From: Rariglobus sp967755175
GTDB taxonomy: Bacteria; Verrucomicrobiota; Verrucomicrobiia; Opitutales; Opitutaceae
Assembly (NCBI GenBank): GCA_967755175.1
Contig: CBRAFO010000003.1
Coordinates: forward strand, 1-64,000
Direction of reading: 5' to 3'
DNA length: 64,000 nt
The notes beneath the pieces were generated by a model, which saw nothing but the letters and a program-made list of their open reading frames with translations, did no database searches and was not told where the DNA came from. Numbering within the stretch: the stretch's first letter is position 1; the number at the start of each line of letters is the position of its first letter. Made by a program: the position numbers and the translations under genes. This document shows, piece after piece, positions 10,100 through 18,027 of this stretch.

Positions 10100-11997
10100 T
10101 CGGACTTGCTCCGCCCCCTGCCCGCTTCGATTAAAACCATCAAAACGCTGATATCCGCCGGGTTCACCCCGCTAATACGACTGGCCTGGCCCAGCGTATA
10201 AGGCCGTATCTCCGTGAGCTTAAGAGCGCTTTCCTTACGCAACCCACGCACCTGCATAAAGTCGATGTGCGGGGGAATTTTGATCTTCTCGATCTCGCTC
10301 AGTTTATCGATCTGCCGCTGCTCACGGGAGAGATAGCCCTGATGGCTGACGCGATAAAGCACCTCCTGCCGCAATGCCTCGGGCTGCGCCAGGAACTCCG
10401 CCGGCAGCACCGGCATAACATGCGTCGAGTTCCCACCCGTAGTGGAGCGACGGATCGCATCACCAAAAGTCCCCTGCCCCGCCGGAGCTTTTTGCCCCTC
10501 CAAAAAGCCGATCCAGTGCTCCGTTTGCCGCTTGGACTCCTCCATTCGCGCCAGCCGCGTCGGCGAAACCAACCCGTGGGCCTTGGCGTGATGCAACAGC
10601 CGCAACTCCGCGCTCCCGTGGTTAAACAAAAGCCGGTATTCAGCCCGGCTCGTAAACATACGATACGGCTCATTGGTGCCTTTCGTGACCAGATCGTCGA
10701 TCAACACGCCCATATAGCCCTCGTGACGACCGATAATCAGCGGAGCCTGACCGCGCACCTTATTCACCGCATTCACACCAGCCAGCAGGCCTTGGGATGC
10801 CGCCTCTTCGTAGCCGGACGTGCCGTTAATCTGGCCAGCAAAGAAGAGATTCTCGACCTTCTTGGACTCCAATGACGGGAAAAGCTGCGTGGGCGGGGCG
10901 AAATCGTATTCAACCGCGTAGGCCGGACGCAAAAGCTGGGCTTCCTCGAGGCCAGGAACGCTGTGAACCATCTGGAGCTGCACATCGAACGGCAACGACG
11001 TGGACAGGCCATTAACATAATACTCGTTGGTCGAGCGCCCCTCGGGCTCCAAAAAGAGCAAATGCCGCGGCTTATCAGCGAAACGCACGAACTTGTCCTC
11101 GATACTCGGGCAATAACGCGGCCCGACGCCCTCGATCTCACCGGAATACATCGCGGATTTATGCAGGTTATCGCGCACCAACTGAGCCGTCTCGGCGGTA
11201 GTGTGCGTCATCCAACACGAGACCTGATTGGTGCTATGCGGCCAGCCGATGCGCTGCTCGCCGGTCTGTTCCACGTGGAACAGATCCTCGGGATCGCGGC
11301 TATCATAGAAAGCAAAGCGAGTCGGGGAGGCGTCCCCGCGCTGCTCTTCCATCTTCGTGAAATCGATGGTCCGACCGAGTAGGCGAGGGGGCGTGCCGGT
11401 TTTAAGGCGCCGAAGCTCAATTCCAGCCTCCAGAAAGCTCGCCGAGAGCGTTTTCGCACTAAAATCCCCTAATCGACCGCCCTCATTCTTATTCTGCCCG
11501 ATGTGCATCAGCCCACGCAGAAAGGTGCCTGTCGTCACGACCACCGTCATACCAGCGAACTCAATATCCAAGTTCGTGCGAACACCGGTGACTTTCTGCC
11601 CCGTAAACACGAGTCCCGTGACCGTCGCCTGAAACACCTGCAAATTAGGCTGAAGCTCCAACGTGTGCTTAAGCCGGAACTGATAAGCCTTCTTATCACA
11701 TTGGGCGCGGGGCGACTGAACCGCCGGCCCTTTAGACTCGTTAAGCAGCCGAAACTGAATCGCCGTCAGGTCGGTATTGATACCCATCTCACCGCCCAAG
11801 GCGTCAATCTCCCGCACCATCTGGCCCTTGGCTTGTCCACCAATAGCCGGGTTGCAGCTCATCTGAGCAATAGTATCGATATTACCCGTAAGCAGCAGAG
11901 TAGAGGCACCCATGCGGGCGGCAGCGAGCGCCGCCTCGCAACCAGCATGCCCAGCGCCACAAACGATCACATCAAAGGGAGCCTGATTATATATCAT
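10096..11997 (-). CDS. mnmG: tRNA uridine-34 carboxymethylaminomethyl synthesis, MnmG subunit
   Basis: FAD-dependent partner of MnmE that modifies the wobble uridine of several tRNAs. The 633 residues begin with the FAD-binding motif VIVCGAGHAGCEAALAAARM, followed by the family signature MSCNPAIGGQAKGQMVREID. The C-terminal helical region (YTLGQASRISGVNPADISVL) that contacts MnmE is intact. The ATG start overlaps the mnmE stop as ATGA, so the two are translationally coupled. The stop codon lies inside a REP palindrome arm, so the last residues may have been altered by that insertion. Confidence 0.97.
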   Translation of the reverse strand: MIYNQAPFDVIVCGAGHAGCEAALAAARMGASTLLLTGNIDTIAQMSCNPAIGGQAKGQMVREIDALGGEMGINTDLTAIQFRLLNESKGPAVQSPRAQCDKKAYQFRLKHTLELQPNLQVFQATVTGLVFTGQKVTGVRTNLDIEFAGMTVVVTTGTFLRGLMHIGQNKNEGGRLGDFSAKTLSASFLEAGIELRRLKTGTPPRLLGRTIDFTKMEEQRGDASPTRFAFYDSRDPEDLFHVEQTGEQRIGWPHSTNQVSCWMTHTTAETAQLVRDNLHKSAMYSGEIEGVGPRYCPSIEDKFVRFADKPRHLLFLEPEGRSTNEYYVNGLSTSLPFDVQLQMVHSVPGLEEAQLLRPAYAVEYDFAPPTQLFPSLESKKVENLFFAGQINGTSGYEEAASQGLLAGVNAVNKVRGQAPLIIGRHEGYMGVLIDDLVTKGTNEPYRMFTSRAEYRLLFNHGSAELRLLHHAKAHGLVSPTRLARMEESKRQTEHWIGFLEGQKAPAGQGTFGDAIRRSTTGGNSTHVMPVLPAEFLAQPEALRQEVLYRVSHQGYLSREQRQIDKLSEIEKIKIPPHIDFMQVRGLRKESALKLTEIRPYTLGQASRISGVNPADISVLMVLIEAGRGRSKSE

Positions 11998-13358
11998 TTT
12001 CCAATGCAGAATGTTAAGAACAGATGATCAAGCATTCGCTCGTTATCAATCTTGCCAGCGATCTCCCCGAATGCGTCAAGCGCGCCACGCAGATCGCTCG
12101 CCAAAAGCTCAACCGCCCCAGCGGAAGTAACCTTCTGGCGCGCAGCCTCAAGGCACTCACGCGCACGGCGCAACGCGTCGGCGTGACGGGCATTGATCGC
12201 GATGATTTCGCCTCCCTGATCCTGACGGAAGGAATCCGCCAATCCCACGACATGATCCGTAAGTTCAGCAAATCCATCGCCCGTCACGGCAGAGATCCTC
12301 AGCGACGGCAAAGCAGGCGAGGGGAGGAGCGCGGACCCCGGTTCGCCGCACAGAAGATCCGCCTTATTAAGCAGCACCACCGTATTGGCCGGAGATAGAC
12401 GCGAAGCCACCTCGGCCGGCAGGGCAGGGCAGGGGCGAGTGGCGTCGAGCACCCACAAGAAGAGATCCGCCTCGGCGGCCCGTTCCAGCGTCTTGTCCAT
12501 GCCCAACCGCTCCAGAGCGGCCGGCGCCGGATTAAGGCCGGCGGTATCAATCAGGCACAGGCAATGCGGGCCGAGAATGATCCGTTCTTCGATGAAGTCT
12601 CGTGTGGTGCCAGGCTCAGGACTCACCAGCGCACGATCACGACCAACCAGGCGGTTCAGCAGGCTGCTTTTGCCGGCGTTGGGCTCGCCAATGATCACCG
12701 TCTTAATGCCGTCACGAAGGAGTTCACCGTAATGATGCGTGGCCAGCAAACGAGCCGTTCCACGTAGAACATTCTCCAATTCCTTCAAAACGATGCGCCG
12801 ATCCTCGGCCGGCAGATCCTCATCCGGGAAGTCGATGTAGGCTTCGATCCGGGCGAGCACCAGAAGCAGTCCTTCAGTTAACTCACCCAAGTGCCGCCCC
12901 AGACTTCCACGCAGCTGCTGATTCGCGGCGGCGAGCGCACGTTCACTGCGAGCGTGAATCAGATCCATAACCGCCTCCGCCTGGCTCAGGTCCATGCGCC
13001 CACCAAGGAAGGCACGGCGAGTGAATTCGCCCGCTTCGGCCGCCCGACACCCGCGCGCAAGCAGGTCATTCAGAATCGATTGAGCAATAAACGGATTACC
13101 ATGCGAAGAGATCTCCAGCGAATCCTCGCCCGTATAGGACTGCGGCCCGCGAAAGAACGTAACCAACACGTCGTCAACCAGCGCACCGCGGAGATCGCAG
13201 TAATCCGCATGCCGTGCAACCCGAGGGGGCAGGGGAGCGGCACCGAAAATAGCCGCCGCCAACGCCGCGCAATCCGGACCACTGGCGCGCACCACCGCGA
13301 TGGCAGAGGTCCCCACAGGCGTGGCGAGGGCGGCAATGGTGTCGGTCGGTCGAGACAT
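11994..13358 (-). CDS. mnmE: tRNA modification GTPase MnmE
   Basis: GTPase working with MnmG on wobble uridine. The ATG at 13358 starts MSRPTDTIAALATPVGTSAI, the typical MnmE N-terminus; the frame stays open upstream but without family similarity. The formyl-THF-binding N-domain includes RAFLGGRMDLSQAEAVMDLI. The G domain carries GEPNAGKSSLLNRL, and the switch region GTTRDF is present. The C-terminal FCIGK holds the conserved Cys. Length is 454 residues. It overlaps mnmG by 4 nt. Confidence 0.97.
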   Translation of the reverse strand: MSRPTDTIAALATPVGTSAIAVVRASGPDCAALAAAIFGAAPLPPRVARHADYCDLRGALVDDVLVTFFRGPQSYTGEDSLEISSHGNPFIAQSILNDLLARGCRAAEAGEFTRRAFLGGRMDLSQAEAVMDLIHARSERALAAANQQLRGSLGRHLGELTEGLLLVLARIEAYIDFPDEDLPAEDRRIVLKELENVLRGTARLLATHHYGELLRDGIKTVIIGEPNAGKSSLLNRLVGRDRALVSPEPGTTRDFIEERIILGPHCLCLIDTAGLNPAPAALERLGMDKTLERAAEADLFLWVLDATRPCPALPAEVASRLSPANTVVLLNKADLLCGEPGSALLPSPALPSLRISAVTGDGFAELTDHVVGLADSFRQDQGGEIIAINARHADALRRARECLEAARQKVTSAGAVELLASDLRGALDAFGEIAGKIDNERMLDHLFLTFCIGK

Positions 13359-13663
13359 GCGGCCCACGGAAAGCGGCGGAGCGACAAAGCGCAAAAGTAA
13401 AGATCCGCGGACTAGGCTCGGCAGATCCCAAACACCGCGCGCCGTCGCAAGCTCGTCTATCGCCCAGCCTGACCAGCGTCCGACTTCCCACACAACAACC
13501 GCCTGAGCACAGGCGCCCGCACCCCATCCACGCCGAACAGATCCCCTTGGCTGCGGAACCACCCGCATAGACGGCACAAAAAACCCGCCGGCGACAGCGC
13601 GCACGGCGGGGAAGGGGACCGGGACAGCCAAGGACGGTCGTAGGGCCCGTTTACTTGGCCCAA
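13359..13663. other. Intergenic region upstream of mnmE
   Basis: About 305 bp between mnmE and the lipoprotein gene, both on the minus strand. A frame stays open through it upstream of the mnmE start, but the translation is Arg/Pro/Val-rich and resembles no protein. No clear promoter, hairpin with T-tract or REP element was identified. Confidence 0.4.
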
Positions 13664-15412
13664 TTACTCAGTCTGTTCCGTCGCTGCGGATGCTGGCACC
13701 GCAGACGAAGCGGTTGCCGCAGAGGGCTTCTTGTAAGAGGCGGCGAACTGGCCCAAGCGCACGCTTTGGGCGATGAACTTATAGGGAATCGAGAGCGTCA
13801 CGGTTCCCTGCGCCTGACTCCCAGCAAGGGTGATTTTAACCGGGCCGCCCGCCGCGTAATCCTGCTTAAGCGTGGCGAGCTGCGCTTGGATGTCGGCGTC
13901 GCTGACGTCGCCCCCTACCGAATCGACGATCATATCAACCACCTTGCTGCCGTGAAGCGCCATGACCGCCAGCTCATCGTCTTTGAAAACGAGATCCACG
14001 GGATTGGCCACCGGACGCTTGGCGGCGAGAGCAGGGATCTTCGCGCGCAACACGGCTTCTCCGGCTGCATACACGAGGTTTCCGCCCACGATGCCGTAGT
14101 ATTGGGTGGTCGTCATGGTTTGCGCGCGCCCAGCGCCGGGGATTTTCGTGGTGGTAACGATGGAACCGAAGTGAACCCCGTCGATAGTGAGAGCGTTTTC
14201 CGTCAATTGCTGGTGAACCTCAGGCAAGGAAGCGGCCGGCGTGAACGAAGAAATCGCGGCGATCGTTGCGTTGGTAAACGTCTGCGAGAACGCGAAGCTG
14301 TTTTTGAAAAAGCTGGTGGCCTGCTCCTCGGTGAATTGGCCGGACTTTACGCCGAGCATATCAAACGCGGGCGGCTGTCCATCCTTGGGCATCGCCACAT
14401 TCAGGGTGAAAACGCCACCGCCATCACTGTGTTCGACCATGGCAAGGTAGCTCGTCTTGAGGGCCTTGAGCGGCTCCGCACCCGCGGGATAATCCACGGC
14501 GATCAACGCATCCATCAGGCCGCGCACAAACTCAACGTGGCCGGTGATATTTTGCCGAACGACAGCACTCACGAACGCGTCACTGGGCACCGACTGGGCG
14601 ATTTCAGGAGCAGGGCCAGGCGTATAACGCAGCATCGTGCCGGTGCTGCTCTCAGGAAGGAACTGCGCGGACGAGACAAGGGTGAGCCCTTGGTCGTTAA
14701 AATCCAGGGAGCCTCCCATCGAGTGCAGTTGCTCAAGATAGCTCCAGAGCACGTTAACGTAGGCAACGAAGGCCTTCTGTTCAGCGGCGGGGCGGCTAGC
14801 CAACTTCGACTGAATCTTAGGGAGGAGAGCCTCCTTGGCGCGTGTCAACAGGGCCGGCGAGAGACGACCCCAGCCGCGCACTTCTTCGGTTTGCGGCCGG
14901 TCGATGTAGGCCGTGAGAGCGGCGGGGGCTTTGACCTTAGCGAACGCAGAGGCGTCCTGCGCGATCCAGGTCCAGTCGTCGTGTTTTTGAAGAACGAGTC
15001 CGCCCTGCGTCAGAGCCGTCCAGATTTTGCCGCCCTCCTTGAGTTTGGCGAAGGCGACAAATGTGGGCTTGCCCGCCTCCAGCTCTTCCGGGGTGAGTGA
15101 CAGCAGGGCGATGCCGATATTCGAGCCTGTGGCGAGCTCAGAGAACTCCGGATATCCGTAGGGCGTGAGCTGCATGAAGCCCATGCGGAGCAACGCGGCC
15201 TCGGGCACTTCCTTCATGAGTTTTTCGAGGTCACCCAAGATGAGTTTTGGGTGGCGCAGCGTGTAGACGGCCTGCACACCTTCGATCTCGGTCAGGCGCG
15301 CCGTGAACGGGGCAGGGTGGCTCTTGGGCTTGCACCCCGTGGACAGGGTAAACGTGGCGACGAGCGCCAAAGCGCTCACGCCGGATAATAGAAAACGACG
15401 AGGGGAAATCAT
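13664..15412 (-). CDS. Putative lipoprotein, function unknown
   Basis: From the ATG at 15412 the protein has 582 residues. It begins with a lipoprotein signal peptide: basic MISPRRF, a hydrophobic stretch, and lipobox LSTGC, predicting lipid attachment at Cys. The remainder looks like a soluble alpha/beta envelope protein with regions such as NIGIALLSLTPEELEAG, and ends in an Ala/Ser-rich tail. An open frame continues upstream of the ATG but encodes implausible sequence. No known family was recognised; similarity to large DUF-type lipoproteins of related bacteria is possible but unproven. Confidence 0.75.
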   Translation of the reverse strand: MISPRRFLLSGVSALALVATFTLSTGCKPKSHPAPFTARLTEIEGVQAVYTLRHPKLILGDLEKLMKEVPEAALLRMGFMQLTPYGYPEFSELATGSNIGIALLSLTPEELEAGKPTFVAFAKLKEGGKIWTALTQGGLVLQKHDDWTWIAQDASAFAKVKAPAALTAYIDRPQTEEVRGWGRLSPALLTRAKEALLPKIQSKLASRPAAEQKAFVAYVNVLWSYLEQLHSMGGSLDFNDQGLTLVSSAQFLPESSTGTMLRYTPGPAPEIAQSVPSDAFVSAVVRQNITGHVEFVRGLMDALIAVDYPAGAEPLKALKTSYLAMVEHSDGGGVFTLNVAMPKDGQPPAFDMLGVKSGQFTEEQATSFFKNSFAFSQTFTNATIAAISSFTPAASLPEVHQQLTENALTIDGVHFGSIVTTTKIPGAGRAQTMTTTQYYGIVGGNLVYAAGEAVLRAKIPALAAKRPVANPVDLVFKDDELAVMALHGSKVVDMIVDSVGGDVSDADIQAQLATLKQDYAAGGPVKITLAGSQAQGTVTLSIPYKFIAQSVRLGQFAASYKKPSAATASSAVPASAATEQTE

Positions 15413-15504
15413 GAGGTTGTGAGTAGAAAAGCAGAAACAGAGACGGAGAACGGGGCTGAGAAGGAAGGCAGGGGACGGACAGAGAAGGGGCCGCGAAGGG
15501 CATG

Positions 15505-15538
15505 AAAAAACCCCGAGCGTTGGTTCACTCGGGGTTTT
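15505..15538 (-). terminator. Rho-independent terminator of recA
   Basis: On the minus strand the stem CCCCGAG / CTCGGGG is followed by six T. It lies about 38 bp after the recA stop codon and before the lipoprotein gene start, so the lipoprotein gene probably has its own promoter. Confidence 0.9.
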
Positions 15539-15575
15539 GAAATTCTGCGACGTTTGGAAACGCGGGAGATGCGCG

Positions 15576-16652
15576 TTACTCGGCGGGTTCGGAACCCGTA
15601 ACACTGGTCCCGCCGGTCACGGTGACCTTTTCCAAGATCGCCTTGGTGAGCTTGGCGGCGAGCTCGGGCTTCTCGCGCACGGCGGCCTTCGCGGCGTCAC
15701 GGCCTTGGCCAATGAGATCGCCTTGGTAGGAAATCCAGGCACCCTTTTTCTCCAAAATTTTGTGCTCAATGCCGAGGTCGATGATCGAACCGGAGGCGGA
15801 GATGCCTTCGTCATACATGATGTCGAATTCGCACTCGGTGAAGGGCGGGGCGATCTTGTTTTTAACGACCTTAAGCTTCGTGCGATTGCCGATGACCTTG
15901 CCGTCCGGGGTCTTGATCTGGTCCTTGCGGCGGATGTCGATGCGGATCGAGGAGAAGAACTTCAAGGCGCGTCCGCCGGAGGTCGTCTCGGGGCTGCCGA
16001 ACATGACGCCGATCTTTTCACGAATCTGGTTCGTAAAGATACAGATGCACTTCGTCTTGCTGACGACGGCCGTGAGGCGGCGCATGGCCTGAGACATCAG
16101 GCGAGCTTGGCTACCCATAGTCATGTCACCCATCTGGCCATCGAGTTCGGCCTTGGTGATGAGGGCGGCGACGGAGTCGATCACGATGACATCGATCGCG
16201 TTGGAGCGGATGAGCGTCTCGGTGATGTTGAGCGCGTCTTCGCCGGAGTCGGGCTGGGAGACGAGGAGGTCGTCGATCTTCACGCCAACGACGCGGGCGT
16301 ATTTGGGATCGAGCGCGTGCTCGACGTCGATGAAGGCGGCGAGGCCGCCGCGGCGCTGGGCTTCGGCGATGACGCTCAAACAGAAAGTGGTTTTACCGGA
16401 CGACTCAGGTCCGTAGATCTCGATGATGCGACCGCGGGGAAGTCCGCCGCCGCCGAGAGTGAGGTCGATGGCGAGCGAGCCGGTCGAGACGGTTTCGACG
16501 GCGAGCTTGTTGTTATCGCCAAGGCGCATGATCGAGCCTTCGCCGAACTGCTTGGTAATGGCGCTGAGGGCGAGTTCGACGTTTTTGCGGGCGGCAACGT
16601 CGGGGGTGGCAAGGGCGGAGGAGGCGGTCTTGGCGGGAGCGGCTTTGGACAT
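15576..16652 (-). CDS. recA: Recombinase A
   Basis: Strand-exchange protein for homologous recombination and SOS induction. The ATG at 16652 gives 358 residues starting MSKAAPAKTASSALAT. Walker A is GPESSGKTTF, Walker B is VIVIDSVAAL, and the RecA signature ALKFFSSIRIDIRR is present. The family-typical opening KNVELALSAITKQFGEGSIM confirms the start region. The 330-bp upstream region holds a strong 25-bp palindrome (16863-16887). A terminator follows the gene. Confidence 0.98.
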   Translation of the reverse strand: MSKAAPAKTASSALATPDVAARKNVELALSAITKQFGEGSIMRLGDNNKLAVETVSTGSLAIDLTLGGGGLPRGRIIEIYGPESSGKTTFCLSVIAEAQRRGGLAAFIDVEHALDPKYARVVGVKIDDLLVSQPDSGEDALNITETLIRSNAIDVIVIDSVAALITKAELDGQMGDMTMGSQARLMSQAMRRLTAVVSKTKCICIFTNQIREKIGVMFGSPETTSGGRALKFFSSIRIDIRRKDQIKTPDGKVIGNRTKLKVVKNKIAPPFTECEFDIMYDEGISASGSIIDLGIEHKILEKKGAWISYQGDLIGQGRDAAKAAVREKPELAAKLTKAILEKVTVTGGTSVTGSEPAE

Positions 16653-16981
16653 GATACGAGGGGAGCTGACGGGTGTTATTATGGTTGAGGAAGCGGGGCA
16701 ATCGCCCCGCTGCAAGAGCTGGCAACGTGAAGCGGGCGCGAAGACGGAAGCAAGCCAAGCGTGGCGCGCGCGGCGATTTTTACCGGCCAGCGCAAAGTCG
16801 TCCAGCCAACCACCACGCCCCATCACCCCCATCACCGTCACTCCCGCCCATATCCCGATCCGGTTTGTCGCTTAATAAGTGACAAACTAAATCGACTGGG
16901 CTGGACGGGAGGTCGACAGGGGCGGGATCGATACGAGGACGTGCGACGGCTGCAAAAAGGATCAGCCGCAAATCGGCAAAA
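16653..16981. other. recA upstream region
   Basis: This 329-bp non-coding region contains a short hairpin (GCGGGGCAATCGCCCCGC at about 16694-16711) close to recA and the 25-bp palindrome described separately. No confident promoter elements were picked out, although recA must start in this stretch. Confidence 0.5.
16863..16887. promoter_or_regulatory. 25-bp palindrome upstream of recA, possible operator
   Basis: Arms GTTTGTCgCTTA and TAAGtGACAAAC flank a central A, with 11 of 12 positions symmetric. It lies about 211 bp upstream of the recA ATG and about 95 bp after the DUF486 gene stop. It has no T-tract, so it is not an ordinary terminator. An SOS or other repressor site is possible, but it does not match the common LexA consensus motifs that I know. 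Confidence 0.4.
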
Positions 16982-17353
16982 TCAGTGTCCGCCGGGGAGC
17001 GTGCCGCCGGGCTTGAAAGCAGTGGCGAAGTAGAGCGCGCCCACGATGAACGCAAAACTCACCGCGTAATTCCACGTGAGTTTTTCCTTAAGGACCGCCC
17101 ACGCGAAGAGCACGAAGACGCCCAGCGTGACGCATTCCTGGATAATCTTGAGCTGATAGCCGGTGAACGTGCCGCTCAGGTAACCGGCGCGGTTGGCAGG
17201 GATCATCAGACAGTATTCGAAGAAGGCGATTCCCCACGCGAAGAGGATGATCCAGAACACGTTTTTCCCCTCGAAAAATTTGATCTTCAGGTGGCCATAC
17301 CAGGCCAGCGTCATGAAGAGATTTGAGGCCACGAGGAGAAGGATGGTTTTCAT
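16982..17353 (-). CDS. DMT-family membrane protein, DUF486
   Basis: Small integral membrane protein of 123 residues with about four hydrophobic helices. The N-terminus MKTILLLVASNLFMTLAWYG and the motif WGIAFFEYCLMIPANRAGY are characteristic of the DUF486 family. Related to the small multidrug/drug-metabolite transporter fold, but no substrate is established. It is transcribed on the minus strand, divergent from the glutaredoxin gene. Confidence 0.85.
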   Translation of the reverse strand: MKTILLLVASNLFMTLAWYGHLKIKFFEGKNVFWIILFAWGIAFFEYCLMIPANRAGYLSGTFTGYQLKIIQECVTLGVFVLFAWAVLKEKLTWNYAVSFAFIVGALYFATAFKPGGTLPGGH

Positions 17354-17480
17354 GGGAAAAGGTGAAAATCGCGAGCTCGCCAGTGGAGCGGTCCGGCAGG
17401 CGGTTGCAACCGCTCAACGCAAACCGCCGCACAATGGCGTTCGGCGGCTCGTAAAATGCTTAAAAAGGGTAACCTTTCTC

Positions 17481-17508
17481 TTGAACGTCCCTAAACGTTT
17501 TCTATAGG
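17481..17508 (+). promoter_or_regulatory. Candidate sigma-70 promoter of the glutaredoxin gene
   Basis: TTGAAC at 17481 and TATAGG at 17503, separated by 16 bp, about 35 bp ahead of the glutaredoxin ATG. It resembles a -35/-10 pair; the call rests on pattern only. Confidence 0.45.
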
Positions 17509-17542
17509 TTGCCCCGTTTTTCGCCTTAAATTTCCTCTACGC

Positions 17543-17878
17543 ATGAAAATCAAAGCCTATCTCAAGCCTTCCTGTGGCTGGTCCAACGGAGTTCGCACGA
17601 TCATGCGCAAATACAGCCTGCCGTTCGAGGACATCGACATCATCAACAACCGCAATAACTACGCGGAGATGGTGCAGAAGTCCGGCCAGCCCCTCTCGCC
17701 CTGCGTCGAAATCGACGGCGTGATGCTCGCCGACATCTCCGGTGAGGAAGTCGAAAACTATCTCCTTTCCAACGACTTGGTTAAGCCCACCGACCACCCG
17801 GTCGATGCGCCGACCAACGCCGGCTGCTCCGACGAAGAGCACGCCAAGATGGCCACCAAAACGATCCGCTTCTTCTGA
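17543..17878 (+). CDS. Glutaredoxin-like protein
   Basis: A 111-residue thioredoxin-fold protein. The active-site region is LKPSCGWSNGVRTIM, with a CGWS motif: only one active-site cysteine, so a monothiol-type mechanism. The cis-Pro loop SPCVEIDG is in place. The C-terminal extension holds a further Cys (AGCSDEE), which could act as a resolving thiol. It stands alone, with a promoter-like sequence before it and a terminator after. Confidence 0.85.
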   Translation: MKIKAYLKPSCGWSNGVRTIMRKYSLPFEDIDIINNRNNYAEMVQKSGQPLSPCVEIDGVMLADISGEEVENYLLSNDLVKPTDHPVDAPTNAGCSDEEHAKMATKTIRFF

Positions 17879-17908
17879 TCATCGAGGGCGCCAAAGCAAA
17901 ACTCCTTG

Positions 17909-17946
17909 GGCCGGCTCTCGCTAACGAGTGACCGGCCTTTCTTTTG
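17909..17946 (+). terminator. Terminator after the glutaredoxin gene
   Basis: GGCCGG pairs with CCGGCC around a loop containing CTCGCTAACGAG (itself a short stem), followed by TTTCTTTT. It lies 31 bp after the stop codon and separates the gene from gltB. Confidence 0.8.
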
Positions 17947-18027
17947 CTCCGACCCGCCCTCCTTTTAAACGCGCCAGACCTCCCGCCTCGACGACCCGCC
18001 CTCCAGCCCGCCCGACTCCCTTTTCCC

